Below are positions 22,400 through 31,987 of a stretch of 64,000 nucleotides of DNA, piece by piece. The first letter of the stretch is position 1. Every line of letters starts with the position of its first letter. The position numbers and the translations under genes were made by a program. The notes beneath the pieces are model-generated. The model searched no databases. It was not told where the DNA came from and worked only from the letters and a program-made list of their open reading frames with translations. The stretch spans positions 10,829,071 to 10,893,070 of the forward strand of contig OX442415.1 of assembly GCA_949361645.1 (NCBI GenBank), given 5' to 3'. This stretch comes from Spongilla lacustris. Lineage: Eukaryota > Porifera > Demospongiae > Spongillida > Spongillidae.

Positions 22400-23010
22400 C
22401 CCTCAACAGAAAGCCCTATCTTTAAAACTTGACATCCACATTTTCCAAACTTTTGTTTCGTCTGCTTCTCCAGCGAACAAAACTCGCATGCTGTCAGTTT
22501 CTGCCCCCCATGGTCTCTGCCATCCCCTCTGTAGGCTTGAACATGCATCTACATTCAGAAGAGTGCCACGTGGCTATCAGATGGTGGCTAGGCCTCAACA
22601 CATCAACTGCTTCTTCTTGCCCCTTCTGCCCTGGAGCTGTACTTGACCCTCTTGGTCACCATGCAACCTCGTGTCGGCATGGTGGAGATGTGGTCACCCG
22701 TCATAACCACCGTAGGGACACCTTTGCCGAATTTTGCCACCGAGCTCACCTGCCTGTAAGGGTTGAAGTGGGATATGGACTATCTGGGGATCACATCAAC
22801 ACATGCCCAGCTGATGCGTTGGTTCGAGTAGAGACCTTTGGGCATTGGAGGAAGGAGGCCCAAAACATTTTCTCACATCTGGCGTCTTTACTGTCCATGC
22901 ACCAATGTCGCCCCAAATCTGTTACCCTGTTTGACATCTACAGCAGAATGAACATCTATATATCGGTATCCAGGGCCAACATCAGAGTTCTTTACGGCAT
23001 TTGTACGTAG
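22400..23010 (+). pseudogene. LINE-like pol C-terminal region (family 2), copy a
   Basis: An open stretch of ~190 codons ending near 23008. It contains CHVAIRWWLGLNTS, the zinc-ribbon-like CPFCPGAVLDPLGHHATSC (C..C...H...C), RHGGDVVTRHN, LRD/HRRDTFAEFC, the CPADAL block, and a tail with HWRKEAQNIFSHLAS and MNIYISVSRANIRVL. The last part skips ~70 residues seen in the copy at 24301-25000 (the GKP..DLTVTS and TAGSAAF segments), so it carries an internal deletion. Confidence 0.75.
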
Positions 23011-23100
23011 TGTAGTGTAGAGTAGTTTGTTCTTTGTTCTTGTCTATGTTCGATAATAATGTATTATACATTCATTTTTAATTATATTCATCTTGATGTT

Positions 23101-23880
23101 GTGATGCAAAGATCTCGGTCTGGCAAGATTGAAGATCATGATTTATGTGTGTTACTTGACAAGGTCTCCTTGCCTGACAATGCATGTCTGCTATCCATTT
23201 CTTCACCACATGCAGCTGCTTGGCTCTCTGTGATTCCTTCCCTAAGGCTCAGTCTCCATCTTGAACCTGCTGAGTCTCCGATTGCTGTAGAGTGGTGGTT
23301 GGGCATTGCTGTTACTGATAATCCAGTTTGCTCCTTTTGCCCATCCCATGCTTTGGACCCTTTAGGCCACCATGCCTTAACATGCAAGCACAGGTTGCGG
23401 CATAGCAGGCTCAGGGATGTCCTCTTAGAATCTTGCCGAAGGGCCTGTTTGGGTCCTCAAGTTGAAGCAGGAAGTGGTTTGGGGCATGAAGGACATAGAA
23501 CACGGCCAGCAGACATCCTTATCCCTCATTGGGATTTGGGCAAACCAGCAGCTCTAGATCTGACTGTCACATCTATGCTAAATTGAAGTAAATTAATGGA
23601 AGCGAGTGTGATAAGTGCATCTGCATGATGCCAAGTGCTCAGAGCTTGGCTGGACATGTATCTCCATAGCTGTGGAGACTTATGGGTACTGGGGTGCAGA
23701 AGCCATGCAGACTTTATCCTACCCCTAGCTATGAGGGGAAATTGCTCCAAGTCCCATGCTACTTTATTGTATGGCAGGCTTAGCCTGACTTTGATGTGAG
23801 CCAATGCACGGGCACTCCTGTCTCGAGCAGGATCATTTGTGGAAGATCCATAGAACTTATTGTAATATTAGTCCTTTTGT
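23101..23880 (+). pseudogene. LINE-like pol C-terminal region (family 2), copy b
   Basis: Starts MQRSRSGKIEDHDLC, then SLPDNACLLSISSPHAAAWL, SPIAVEWWLGIAV, the CSFCPSHALDPLGHHALTC zinc-ribbon-like motif, RDVLLESCRRACLGPQVEAG, RTRPADILIPHWDLGKPAAL and DLTVTS, then a stop at 23584. A continuing degraded tail in other frames runs to ~23850 and ends near an (ATT)n tract at 23915-23945, as is common for LINE 3' ends. It follows copy a directly in the same orientation. Confidence 0.75.
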
Positions 23881-24300
23881 TTGTAATGTACAGTTAATAT
23901 GTGTAATGTATATTATTATTATTATTATTATTATTGTTATTATTAACCATGGTGAATAAATGTAACTAATAATTATTGTTACATTTACAGCAGGATAAAT
24001 GGACAAACAACAACACGATACTTATCCTAACACTCATTCACTCACTCACACAATATACATATTTATACAAAAAACTCTTCCTCCTGACTGCCCATCTTCA
24101 TTGTTCCCAACACAGAAGCTGCATTGCCACATTGGACGGCAACTGAGAGTCTCTGAGTGAGATATGCAAAGGAGTAGGCTTCTCCCGACAACTGCCTCAA
24201 CCGATGTCCCAAAACTTTCATCATAATTTATAAAGAACGTTACAGGTTAAATGAACGTACACAACATTATTATTAATCTATCAGTTATGGTTACTAATAG

Positions 24301-25000
24301 TTAATGGTCTTGGAATCCTCTGTTAAGGATTACCTTGACATTTGCCCTAACAAGGGTCAGGTTCAGCCTCCCATATAAAGCTGCAATGGCTATGGACTTT
24401 GGGCAGTTCTGTCTTGTGGCCAATTTGAAAGTAAGCTGAGAAAATGCCCACTTAGTCTCTGTACCCCAACAACCATATGTCTCCACTGCAAGTGGGATGG
24501 ACACCCAACCCAGTTCAGCACATTTGGTGTCATTGGACCTATGCTTGCGCTCCTCGGCAGCAAAGGCTGCAGACCCTGCTGTCACACTCGCTTCAGGTAA
24601 ACTGTTAGAAACTAGCGGTGATGTGACAGTGAAGTCGAATGCAACCGGCTTGCCCAGCATCCAGTTTGCAGCAAGAACATCCGCTGGTCGTTTGCTGTGC
24701 TCATGAAGTCCATAACCACTCCCTACCTTTACCTGAACACCAATGCAGGCTCTCTGGCATGATTCCACAAAAACATCCCACAGCCTGATATGGCAGGTGA
24801 CCACATCACCTCCGTGCTTGTAAGTCAAAGCATAGTGACCCAGGGAATCCAATGAATGAGCTGGGCAGTAGGGACAACTAGTACGCTGAGAGTGAGTGGA
24901 GCAGCGACAGCATTCTCTGTAGGCCTCCATTGCTGGAACTGGACACATGTGCCTGCCTTTGGTACGCTCAACACACCTGCCCATCTCTTTGGTTTTGGTC
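24301..25000 (-). pseudogene. LINE-like pol C-terminal region (family 2), copy c
   Basis: The best preserved copy: 227 open codons on the minus strand with SCPYCPAHSLDSLGHYALTC, KHGGDVVTCHIRLWDVF, KRPADVLAANWMLGKPVAFD, FTVTSPLVSNSLPEASVTAG, SAAFAAEERKHRSND, CAELGWVSIPLAVETYG, QLTFKLATRQNCPKS and a C-terminal LYGRLNLTLVRANVKVILNR. The reverse transcriptase core upstream is missing. It converges with copies a and b. Confidence 0.8.
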
Positions 25001-25059
25001 CACTTGATGAAAATGTGTGTTTTTTAATACCAAAGTTCTCCTGCTATACGCAGCAACAG

Positions 25060-25140
25060 ATTAGGCTAACCACAGTTTACATTGCACACATGTATTGGTG
25101 AAGGTCTGAGCACTAATGAATTTATTTTCAGGGCAAAGTT
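25060..25140. repeat. repeat shared with 27570-27665
   Basis: AACAGATTAGGCTAACCACA, then GTATTGGTGAAGGTCTGAGC and GAATTTATTTTCAGGG occur at both places in the same order and are followed in both by CA-rich low-complexity DNA. The second copy has ACCCTACATG extra. Non-coding. Confidence 0.8.
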
Positions 25141-25350
25141 GTACATCACATGTACACACAACACATAAACATGCACACACATACAACATACATGTATACT
25201 ACACACATGCACACACATAAAATTATACATACATGTACCAACATTCACCCACACACATTCACACTGCACATACATAACAAGCACACTAACAAGTACGCAA
25301 ACACATGCAAACAGATACATGCAAATACACACACAAACGCACAAAACCCT
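25140..25350. repeat. CA-rich low-complexity tract
   Basis: Irregular (AC)n/(CATA)n sequence. The open frames on both strands are compositional artefacts. Confidence 0.85.
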
Positions 25351-25947
25351 CTTAGCTCTGCCCAGTAATGACTCTAGTTCACTCGTTCAGCTCGTAGTCC
25401 AGCATCAGGCCCAAAGCACACTCCATTCCCCTCCCATCATGTACTAACACAGCAATTCAGGCGTTTTTAGTAAGGCTCCATATCATTGTTCAGAACTTCT
25501 ACTCGGTAAGGAGAAGTGCACGCATATATACGATTTGGTAGGTAATTGCTGCTACTCGTCGTACGTATATAGAGTTGCTGAATCATCGTCGGATATAATT
25601 TGCAAAGGTACTGATGTACTCTGGTACCACCTTGTAAGTTGGTGCGATTTATGTGGTCTATATGTATACGTGATGCGTGTTCCACCAATAAAGGTTTCTA
25701 AACCACCTAGCTTTTTTCGTACTCACGGATTAAAACAATGGCAGTGTCGCGAGCGTATCAAGTTATCTGGTAAGTCATTTGTGTAGGCTAGCAGCTTACA
25801 TGCTTAGTGTTCTGCAGGCCCGGCTTTCAAAAATCATACGGATATAAAAGGTTCGATTCGAGGAAATTACGTTTACATTCTTATATTGTGTCTTATTGTT
25901 ACAGGGAGTCAGTGCTTGATGTTACACAAGCTACAGTGGCGAGGTGG

Positions 25948-25980
<33 letters not shown>

Positions 25981-26680
25981 ATTGCCCCCCAGCGGGCCTT
26001 AAAAGGGGGGCGGCAAAATGACTATAGGGGCGGCCAGCCGCCAAGCGAATCGCGTTTATTATTAGAGGATTGCACTGACGTCACGCGCATCGTGTTTTGT
26101 TTACATGTAATTACGTAACTTACGTCGCATGTATGTTGCATACAAGTTGCTATAAATATGTACCACGTGAGCGTATGACACCACCTTCGCTTCTCCGATA
26201 TTCGTTACCGTCCGGTTATTGTTTATTTCGTACGCACGCCGTGTGTATTTAAAGTTGTATGATGTAAGCTGCGCGTGACGTCAGGGTGCAACTCTCTATT
26301 AAGATGATCATTAGTATATACTGTATAGTACAGTTAAGTTGTAATACGTTTCAGATGAATTTTGGCTAGATTGATGTCATGAGAATCGGCTACGTAGAAA
26401 AGCCCCCACTGTCGATGCATGTGGTTCCAATTGCAAATACCAATCATCAGTAATGCGCAGTCATTCTGAAGAAAAAAATATTATTACCGGTAGAGCTTCA
26501 AGATATTTACTGGGGTCATTGGAAATTAAAATTAAGCACGCCAGGTCCGGGAGTACATTATTGAAATGGACAAGATAAAAGTTATAAAAATTGCTTCTAT
26601 CCGCTGGGTGTAACTGATAACCTTAACCAAGTTTGGACTTATGGATGAATCCTTATTGCATGACACATAGATTGATATAC
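25350..26680. other. no gene supported; long G-run
   Basis: Contains a G homopolymer of about 29 nt at 25950-25978 followed by CAATTGCCCCCC, and CpG-bearing sequence to ~26300. No open frame of quality. Confidence 0.4.
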
Positions 26681-26681
26681 A

Positions 26682-26735
26682 ATGGACAGGGACGAAGTAT
26701 TTGGTTTGCGAGACTACAGGAAAGTCTGGAAGCAA
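26682..26735 (+). CDS. candidate first exon, 18 codons
   Basis: ATG at 26682 opens MDRDEVFGLRDYRKVWKQ, ending exactly at a CAA|GTAAGT donor. Start context (ACAATGG) is fair. Downstream sequence from ~26820 is an interspersed repeat and no second exon was identified, so the gene may be truncated or the call may be chance. Confidence 0.25.
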
Positions 26736-26819
26736 GTAAGTAACTGATTCTTGTCGTAATATATGAATTTAAATCTGTTACTACGCAATTATGCTATGTC
26801 AGTTTTGGGACTCGAAAAG

Positions 26820-26960
26820 CGTGAAAGTTGCAAAGCGGCTGGGGCGGAGCCCCAGACCCCGATGAGAGCGCTTGCTCCCCCATACATCCTTGTGTGGGGT
26901 GTGGGAGGCCCTTGCCCATCCACATAAAACGCTGGCGGAGAAACGAGCGCATTGTCGTAA
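26820..26960. repeat. interspersed repeat with GGGGC(G/T)GAGCCCCAGA core, copy 2
   Basis: Matches 7440-7560 (TTGCAAAGCGGCTGGGGCGG, GCTTGCTCCCCCATACATCC). Non-coding. Confidence 0.5.
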
Positions 26961-27721
26961 CCATTAACGCTAGTGTCTAAATAAAATTTCTGGAACTCTT
27001 TTGAATAATGGCGCGCGCAGCAGGCGCTCGAGATTATGACAATACTCGGCCCCAGACACAAAGGCTTACTGGGAGAGGCTTGGCTTTGTGTCTTATTAAT
27101 GCTGTACAAATATAAAAATCAATAAACATTTTGTTAACTAACACTGAAGTTAAAGGGCTGGGCCATGTTTATTAATTCATTAAGTTTTATAATCACAAAC
27201 ACAAATTAAACTAATGTGACAACTACTGTGGGGACGAGAGAAATCAGGATGAAATAACGTAAGCTCGCGGTATTGTTCACGTACTCGCGCGGATGAATGT
27301 CACGGCCCGCAATACTGTTCGTGAGTAATCGGGCCGAACGCGGGTAGGTGAGCCTGAATTCAACGTAATCCGTTACGTCAGGGACCAGCAGCAGGGCAGT
27401 CGAATTGCTGTGTAAATTTATGGCACCAGGACTAATACAAAAGGCCCATACCATCACCACCAAAACCCTCTCTGCATACAATGTATGATTTTATATACAC
27501 GTTACGTATGTGCGTACATATGCACGGCTAAACATCTCCCTAGTACCGAGCCCAGTACAGTAAGTTCTCTTAGCATCAGATTAGGCTAACCACAGTTTAC
27601 ATTGCACACAATGACCCTACATGTATTGGTGAAGGTCTGAGCACATAATGAATTTATTTTCAGGGTACATGCACACACATACACATGCACGCACACACAT
27701 ATACACACATGCAAACACGCA

Positions 27722-27783
27722 TAACATGCGGAATAGATTATCCGGGGGATAATTTATTACGGGGGATAATCTATATCGTGACA
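27722..27783. mobile_element. GGATAAT-module repeat ending GTGACA
   Basis: GAATAGATTATCC and GGGGGATAATTTATTACGGG, then GGGGATAATCTATATCGTGACA. Same module style and same GACA terminus as the elements at 22045 and 37280; the left end is not clear. Confidence 0.4.
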
Positions 27784-27784
27784 A

Positions 27785-28310
27785 CGGCTCCAAATAGTGT
27801 TAGGCTCTTTTCCAGTCTTGATTGGTTTGGGTTCTGAGCGCTCCCAATCATCATCACGTAGTATCTCCTCAGCATTCCCATCATCGCCATGTAGTATCTC
27901 CTCAGCATTCCCATTATCATCATGTAGTATCTCCTCAGCATTCCCATCATCGCCATGTAGTATCTCCTCAGCATTCCCATTATCATCATGTAGTATCTCC
28001 TCAGCATTCCCATCATCATCATGTAGTATCTCCTCAGCATTCCCATCATCGCCATGTAGTATCTCCTCAGCATTCCCATTATCATCATGTAGTATCTCCT
28101 CAGCATTCCCATCATCATCATCACGATCTTCTTTCTTCTTGTTCTCTTGGTATTGTTTTGAAATGTGAGCGGTTCCTCCTCACTTGACCAGATGGGATGT
28201 TGGCATGCATAGTAAGACCTTGGGGGTAGTAGCTTGGCCTCTAACTTGTACCTTGACCATCTTATCTCCTGTGTGACCCACACATCTTTCTCATCCTCCA
28301 ATGTACTTCG
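27785..28310 (-). CDS. acidic repeat protein fragment with 33-bp minisatellite
   Basis: Eight 33-bp units between 27850 and 28125 give, on the minus strand, an 11-residue repeat GNAEEILHDD(D/N), acidic and helix-prone, in one of two open frames; the other open frame gives a Met-rich artefact. The acidic frame starts after QYQENKKKEDRDDDG and ends ERSEPKPIKTGKEP. Upstream, in the other frame, WVTQEIRWSRYKLEAK and SYYACQHPIWSSEEEP look protein-like, implying a frame change. No family recognised; possibly a mobile-element protein. Confidence 0.35.
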
Positions 28311-28529
28311 CAGATATGCTTGCCTGCATGTTTCCTCTTGAATTAACCCTCCTTCATATTTGCAAAATGATGGTAGAACATGTGTGCTAAATATAGGACT
28401 ATAGTACTATTGCATTTTCTCTCATGATTAGACTCTTATTTCCTTCCCTTTTACACTACCATTGCATTATACCACCAACTTTCTCATAGATGATGTTTTT
28501 TTATTTATAATATTCATACACATATGCAT

Positions 28530-28830
28530 TTACATATAGGTACTTGCATGTATTCGTAACGTATACCTTCCGGTGTCACAAGAAAAATGGAATCCCTGAA
28601 AATTTTGCACCCTGGTGCCATTTTTCGTAGGAATTTTGGCTCCCACACTCAAGCTTTCCTGGGAAACTCGGCATGCCATTAGGAAAACAGGCATCCCTTC
28701 AGTATCAAAATAAACATCAGCAAACTGCCTACAGCCTTTTATCAGCTGGTCCAACGAAGCAAGGACTCCACTGACACCAAATGGAATTACTCTAAACTGG
28801 AACAATCCTCCAGGAGTACCAATTGGGAAT
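28530..28830 (-). pseudogene. Ty3/gypsy-like reverse transcriptase fragment, copy 2
   Basis: Minus strand begins MFQFRVIPFGVSGVLASLDQ, then LIKGCRQFADVYFDTEG, where the YxDD signature is mutated (YFDT). The remainder, MPVFLMACRVSQESL onwards, is unrelated. Relic of the same subfamily as 8290-8470. Confidence 0.6.
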
Positions 28831-28869
28831 GAATTTAAATTCAGTCGCTTTGCAATCTAGTTGCTACAT

Positions 28870-29150
28870 GTAGAAGGTATTGCAAGGTGCATGCATGATC
28901 TGGGCATGCAGACAGTAGTAAACTATGACTCAGTGAAAGCAAAACATATGTCAGGCTTTACAATGGTACTATGAACAAATTTTGATCGTATTTTACAAAG
29001 TCAAAAAAAGAAAAGTAAGTTTGACTAATTGCCAAAGGTGTATTTAATATTTGCACATATACGATAAAATGTGCCATCTTTTGATAACACACATTAACGA
29101 CTGATGAGGTAAACACTCGTATGCTAATATAGCCCTTTAAATACAGATCA
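28870..29150. repeat. repeat shared with 8520-8820 and 9375-9410
   Basis: Contains GCATGATCTGGGCATGCAGA, CAGTGAAAGC and TATACGATAAAATGTGCCAT in the same order as the 8.5-kb copy but without its 8820-9370 segment. Confidence 0.7.
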
Positions 29151-29154
29151 TTTT

Positions 29155-29243
29155 CTTTGCGTATGATGTGTGTATGTGTATGTGGTGTGTATGTGTGGTG
29201 TGTGTGGTGTGTGTGGTATGTGTGTGGTACATGTGTGGTGGTG

Positions 29244-29275
<32 letters not shown>

Positions 29276-29278
29276 ATT
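29155..29278. repeat. (GT)n microsatellite
   Basis: Interrupted GTGT/GTAT tract ending in about 14 uninterrupted GT units. Frames on both strands are artefacts. Confidence 0.9.
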
Positions 29279-29459
29279 TGATTGATCTGCATAATACATA
29301 CTGAGGGCTAGCTTGTAGTTGCCATGCACTGATGTATGAGACACCATGCAGGGGTGTATATGGCCAACCGTCATCGTACACACTTTCAAAATTATGTCAG
29401 TACACAAACTTTTATGCCCATCAGCCAAAGTAGACCAGTAGATTCTTCATTGTGTACCA

Positions 29460-29600
29460 TGCAGTACCTTCTATATTATTTATTGTGGCGCAAATGTGGT
29501 TAACGTCGTCCTCTACTACGTAGTCCTATTTACAACTTAGTAAAGGAAGACTGGTACCTATTTCATTATTTGGTTCATACAAAGTTGTAAATCTAGCCAC
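29460..29600. repeat. interspersed repeat R1, intact copy (empty site)
   Basis: Carries TTTACAACTTAGTAAAGGAA, GACTGGTACCTATTTCATT and GGTTCATACAAAG without interruption. It is the empty-site counterpart of the R1 copy split by the fold-back element that begins at 29773. Confidence 0.75.
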
Positions 29601-29772
29601 ATGCACGAATTTTATGCAACTGGACACAAAATTGCTATTGATACCAAAAAATTGCAAAGACTGAATTACTAGATATATGAAAGCAAATATATGACGAAAA
29701 AGTGGTAACGTCTTTCCTCTATTACATAGGGTCCTATTTACTACTGGTAAAGGAAGGCTGCATGCATGGTAC

Positions 29773-31454
29773 TGTCACGCAAAAATTGATCCGGGTAAAA
29801 AGTGATCCGGCCGGATCACTTTTAGTTGCAATAATTGATCCGGCCGGATCACTTTTGGCTGCAAAAAGTGATCCGCCTCTGCAAAATGTGATCCGGGTAC
29901 AAATTCTCGTCGATTCAAGTTTGTTTTGATAGTTATACATGTATACAAATCTTAGCAATATGCTGATCGGCCGGGCTCCAATTCACCAGTTGTTGTTCAC
30001 TTCTGCAGTATAGGGACAAATCCATTTCGTATCGATTCTGACGGATAACAGCACGCATGCATGCATGAAAAAACATCCTTTTTCAGCCAATACATGAACA
30101 CAAGACAGGTCCACGTACATTTAGTGCATGCGTGGCCCGCTACTGCCAAAACTGATCCAGACCTGGTAATTTTCATATGAACATGCGTATATGCATAAGG
30201 TACGCCCGGATCACTTTTTGCAGCCAAAACTGATCCGGGTAATATATACGTATGAATGTACGTATAAGGTACGCCCGGATCACTTTTTGCAGCCAAAACT
30301 GATCCGGGTAATATATACGTATATATGAATGTACGTATAAGGTACGCCCGGATCACTTTTTGCAGCCAAAACTGATCCGGGTAATATATACGTATATATG
30401 AATGTACGTATAAGGTACGCCCGTTTCACCTATTACAGCCAAAACTAATCCAGGTAATATACGTATGAATCTATACATGCATGTAAGGTGCGCACCTTTT
30501 GCAGCCAAAACTGCATTATCCTAATTATACATGTACATGTATAATGAATGCATGTATAAGGTATGCCCGGATCACCTTTTGCAGTCAAAACTCATCCGGG
30601 AAAAAAATACGTATAAGTATATGTATTATATATGCCCGCGGATCCTTTTTTACTCATTGTCGTCGATCAAACTTGATTCATTCACACTTGCCGAGCCGTT
30701 GAGTTCATCCATTCTCATATCAAACAACCACGTGCATGGTTGAGATAACTAACCCAATTAAGCAAAATTCTGTATCATTTGCGAGTCAGATTAAAAACTA
30801 TCAGTGATTTTGCATGCTTTATGCGTAGCTTTTGCAAATGCATTCATATTTAATATTACCCGGATCAGTTTTGGCTGATCCGGGCGTACGTACCTTATAC
30901 GTACATTCATACGTATAGGTATATATTACCTGGATCAGTTTTGGCTGCAATAGGTGATCCGGGCGTACCTTATACGTACATTCATACGTATATATTACCC
31001 GGATCAGTTTTGGCTGCAAAAAGTGATCCGGGCGTACCTTATGCATATACGCATGTTCATATGTAAATTGCCAGGTCTGGATCAGTTTTGGCAGTAGCGG
31101 GTCACTCATGCACTAAATGTACATGGACCTGTCTTGTGTTCATGTATTGGCAGAAAAGGGATGTTTTTCATGCATGCATGCGTGCTGTTATCCGTCAGGA
31201 TCGATACGAAATGGATTTGTCCCTATACAGAAGTGAACAACAACTGGGGAAATGGAGCCCGGCCGATCAGCATATTGCTAAGATTTGTATATAACTATCA
31301 AAACAAACTTGAATCGACGAGAATTTGTACCCGGATCACATTTTGCAAAGGCGGATCACTTTTTGCAGCCAAAAGTGGTCCGGCCGGATCAATTATTGCA
31401 ACTAAAAGTGATCCGGCCGGATCACTTTTTACCCGGATCAATTTTTGCGTGACA
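29773..31454. mobile_element. 1.68-kb fold-back element with GATCCGG modules
   Basis: Termini are TGTCACGCAAAAATTGATCC and its reverse complement, bounded by GTAC at 29769-29772 and 31455-31458; the nearby uninterrupted R1 copy has a single GGTACC there. The outer ~390 bp of each arm are unique sequence, nearly complementary (for example TGAACACAAGACAGGTCCA on the left). Inward come tandem ~65-75-bp units of GCCCGGATCACTTTTTGCAG plus CCAAAACTGATCCGGGTAAT, about six on the left and three on the right. A loop of ~240 bp (30611-30850) has no long frame. No transposase is encoded, so it must be non-autonomous. Frames read from the arms are artefacts. Confidence 0.9.
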
Positions 31455-31499
31455 GTACCTATTTCATTACTTGGTTCATACAAAGTAGCAAGTCTATGT

Positions 31500-31900
31500 A
31501 AGCCATGCGAATTTTAACATGCTGAAGTGATGCATCAAAGAATTAAGTCATCCAAATAGTGAAGTGGGAGAAGAATCATAATTACTTTGTAGTAACCAAA
31601 TGTGTACTTCTAAGGTCGCAAGGCCATAAGATATTTGGGATCCAAATGATAGAAGTAAAAAATGTTACGACCGTTTGAATCACCATACATTGAAAGGCTC
31701 GTTTCTCCTGTTAGGATTAAGCTGCAAAAATAGATCTAGAAACCAAATATGATCGCATTTGGTTGCGCGTGAATTTACTTTCGAACTTTGTTGTGTGCGC
31801 GTATAATACCATAAACACTTGCAACAGGAAGCGCCTTTGTGTGAGGGACAATAGTGTAGTAAACTCGGGGTTTTGTTTCGTTTCACGTTTTTCAGTAGAG
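31500..31900. repeat. R1 right half and repeat R2 copy; no gene
   Basis: 31459-31500 completes the interrupted R1 repeat. 31515-31640 is an R2 copy (GATGCATCAAAGAATTAAGT, GTGTACTTCTAAGG). The remainder to the promoter of the microexon gene holds no convincing frame. Confidence 0.5.
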
Positions 31901-31906
31901 ATACCA

Positions 31907-31913
31907 TATATAG
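31907..31913 (+). promoter_or_regulatory. possible TATA box for the microexon gene
   Basis: TATATAG lies 75 bp upstream of the ATG at 31988, placing a transcription start near 31935-31940 and a 5' leader of about 50 nt. Position and sequence fit, but AT-rich DNA makes chance matches common. Confidence 0.35.
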
Positions 31914-31987
31914 ATCAAAGTACATGCATATATAACGCAGGTGGTTGTAATACTTTTTCTATCAGCCGAAGAATTTCGCCTACCGAA

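Noticed and set aside
29997..31109. Several 70-120-codon frames with SDPGVPYTYIHTYILPGSV-like repeats
   Set aside because: They come from the GATCCGG modules of the fold-back arms on both strands, mirror images of each other.
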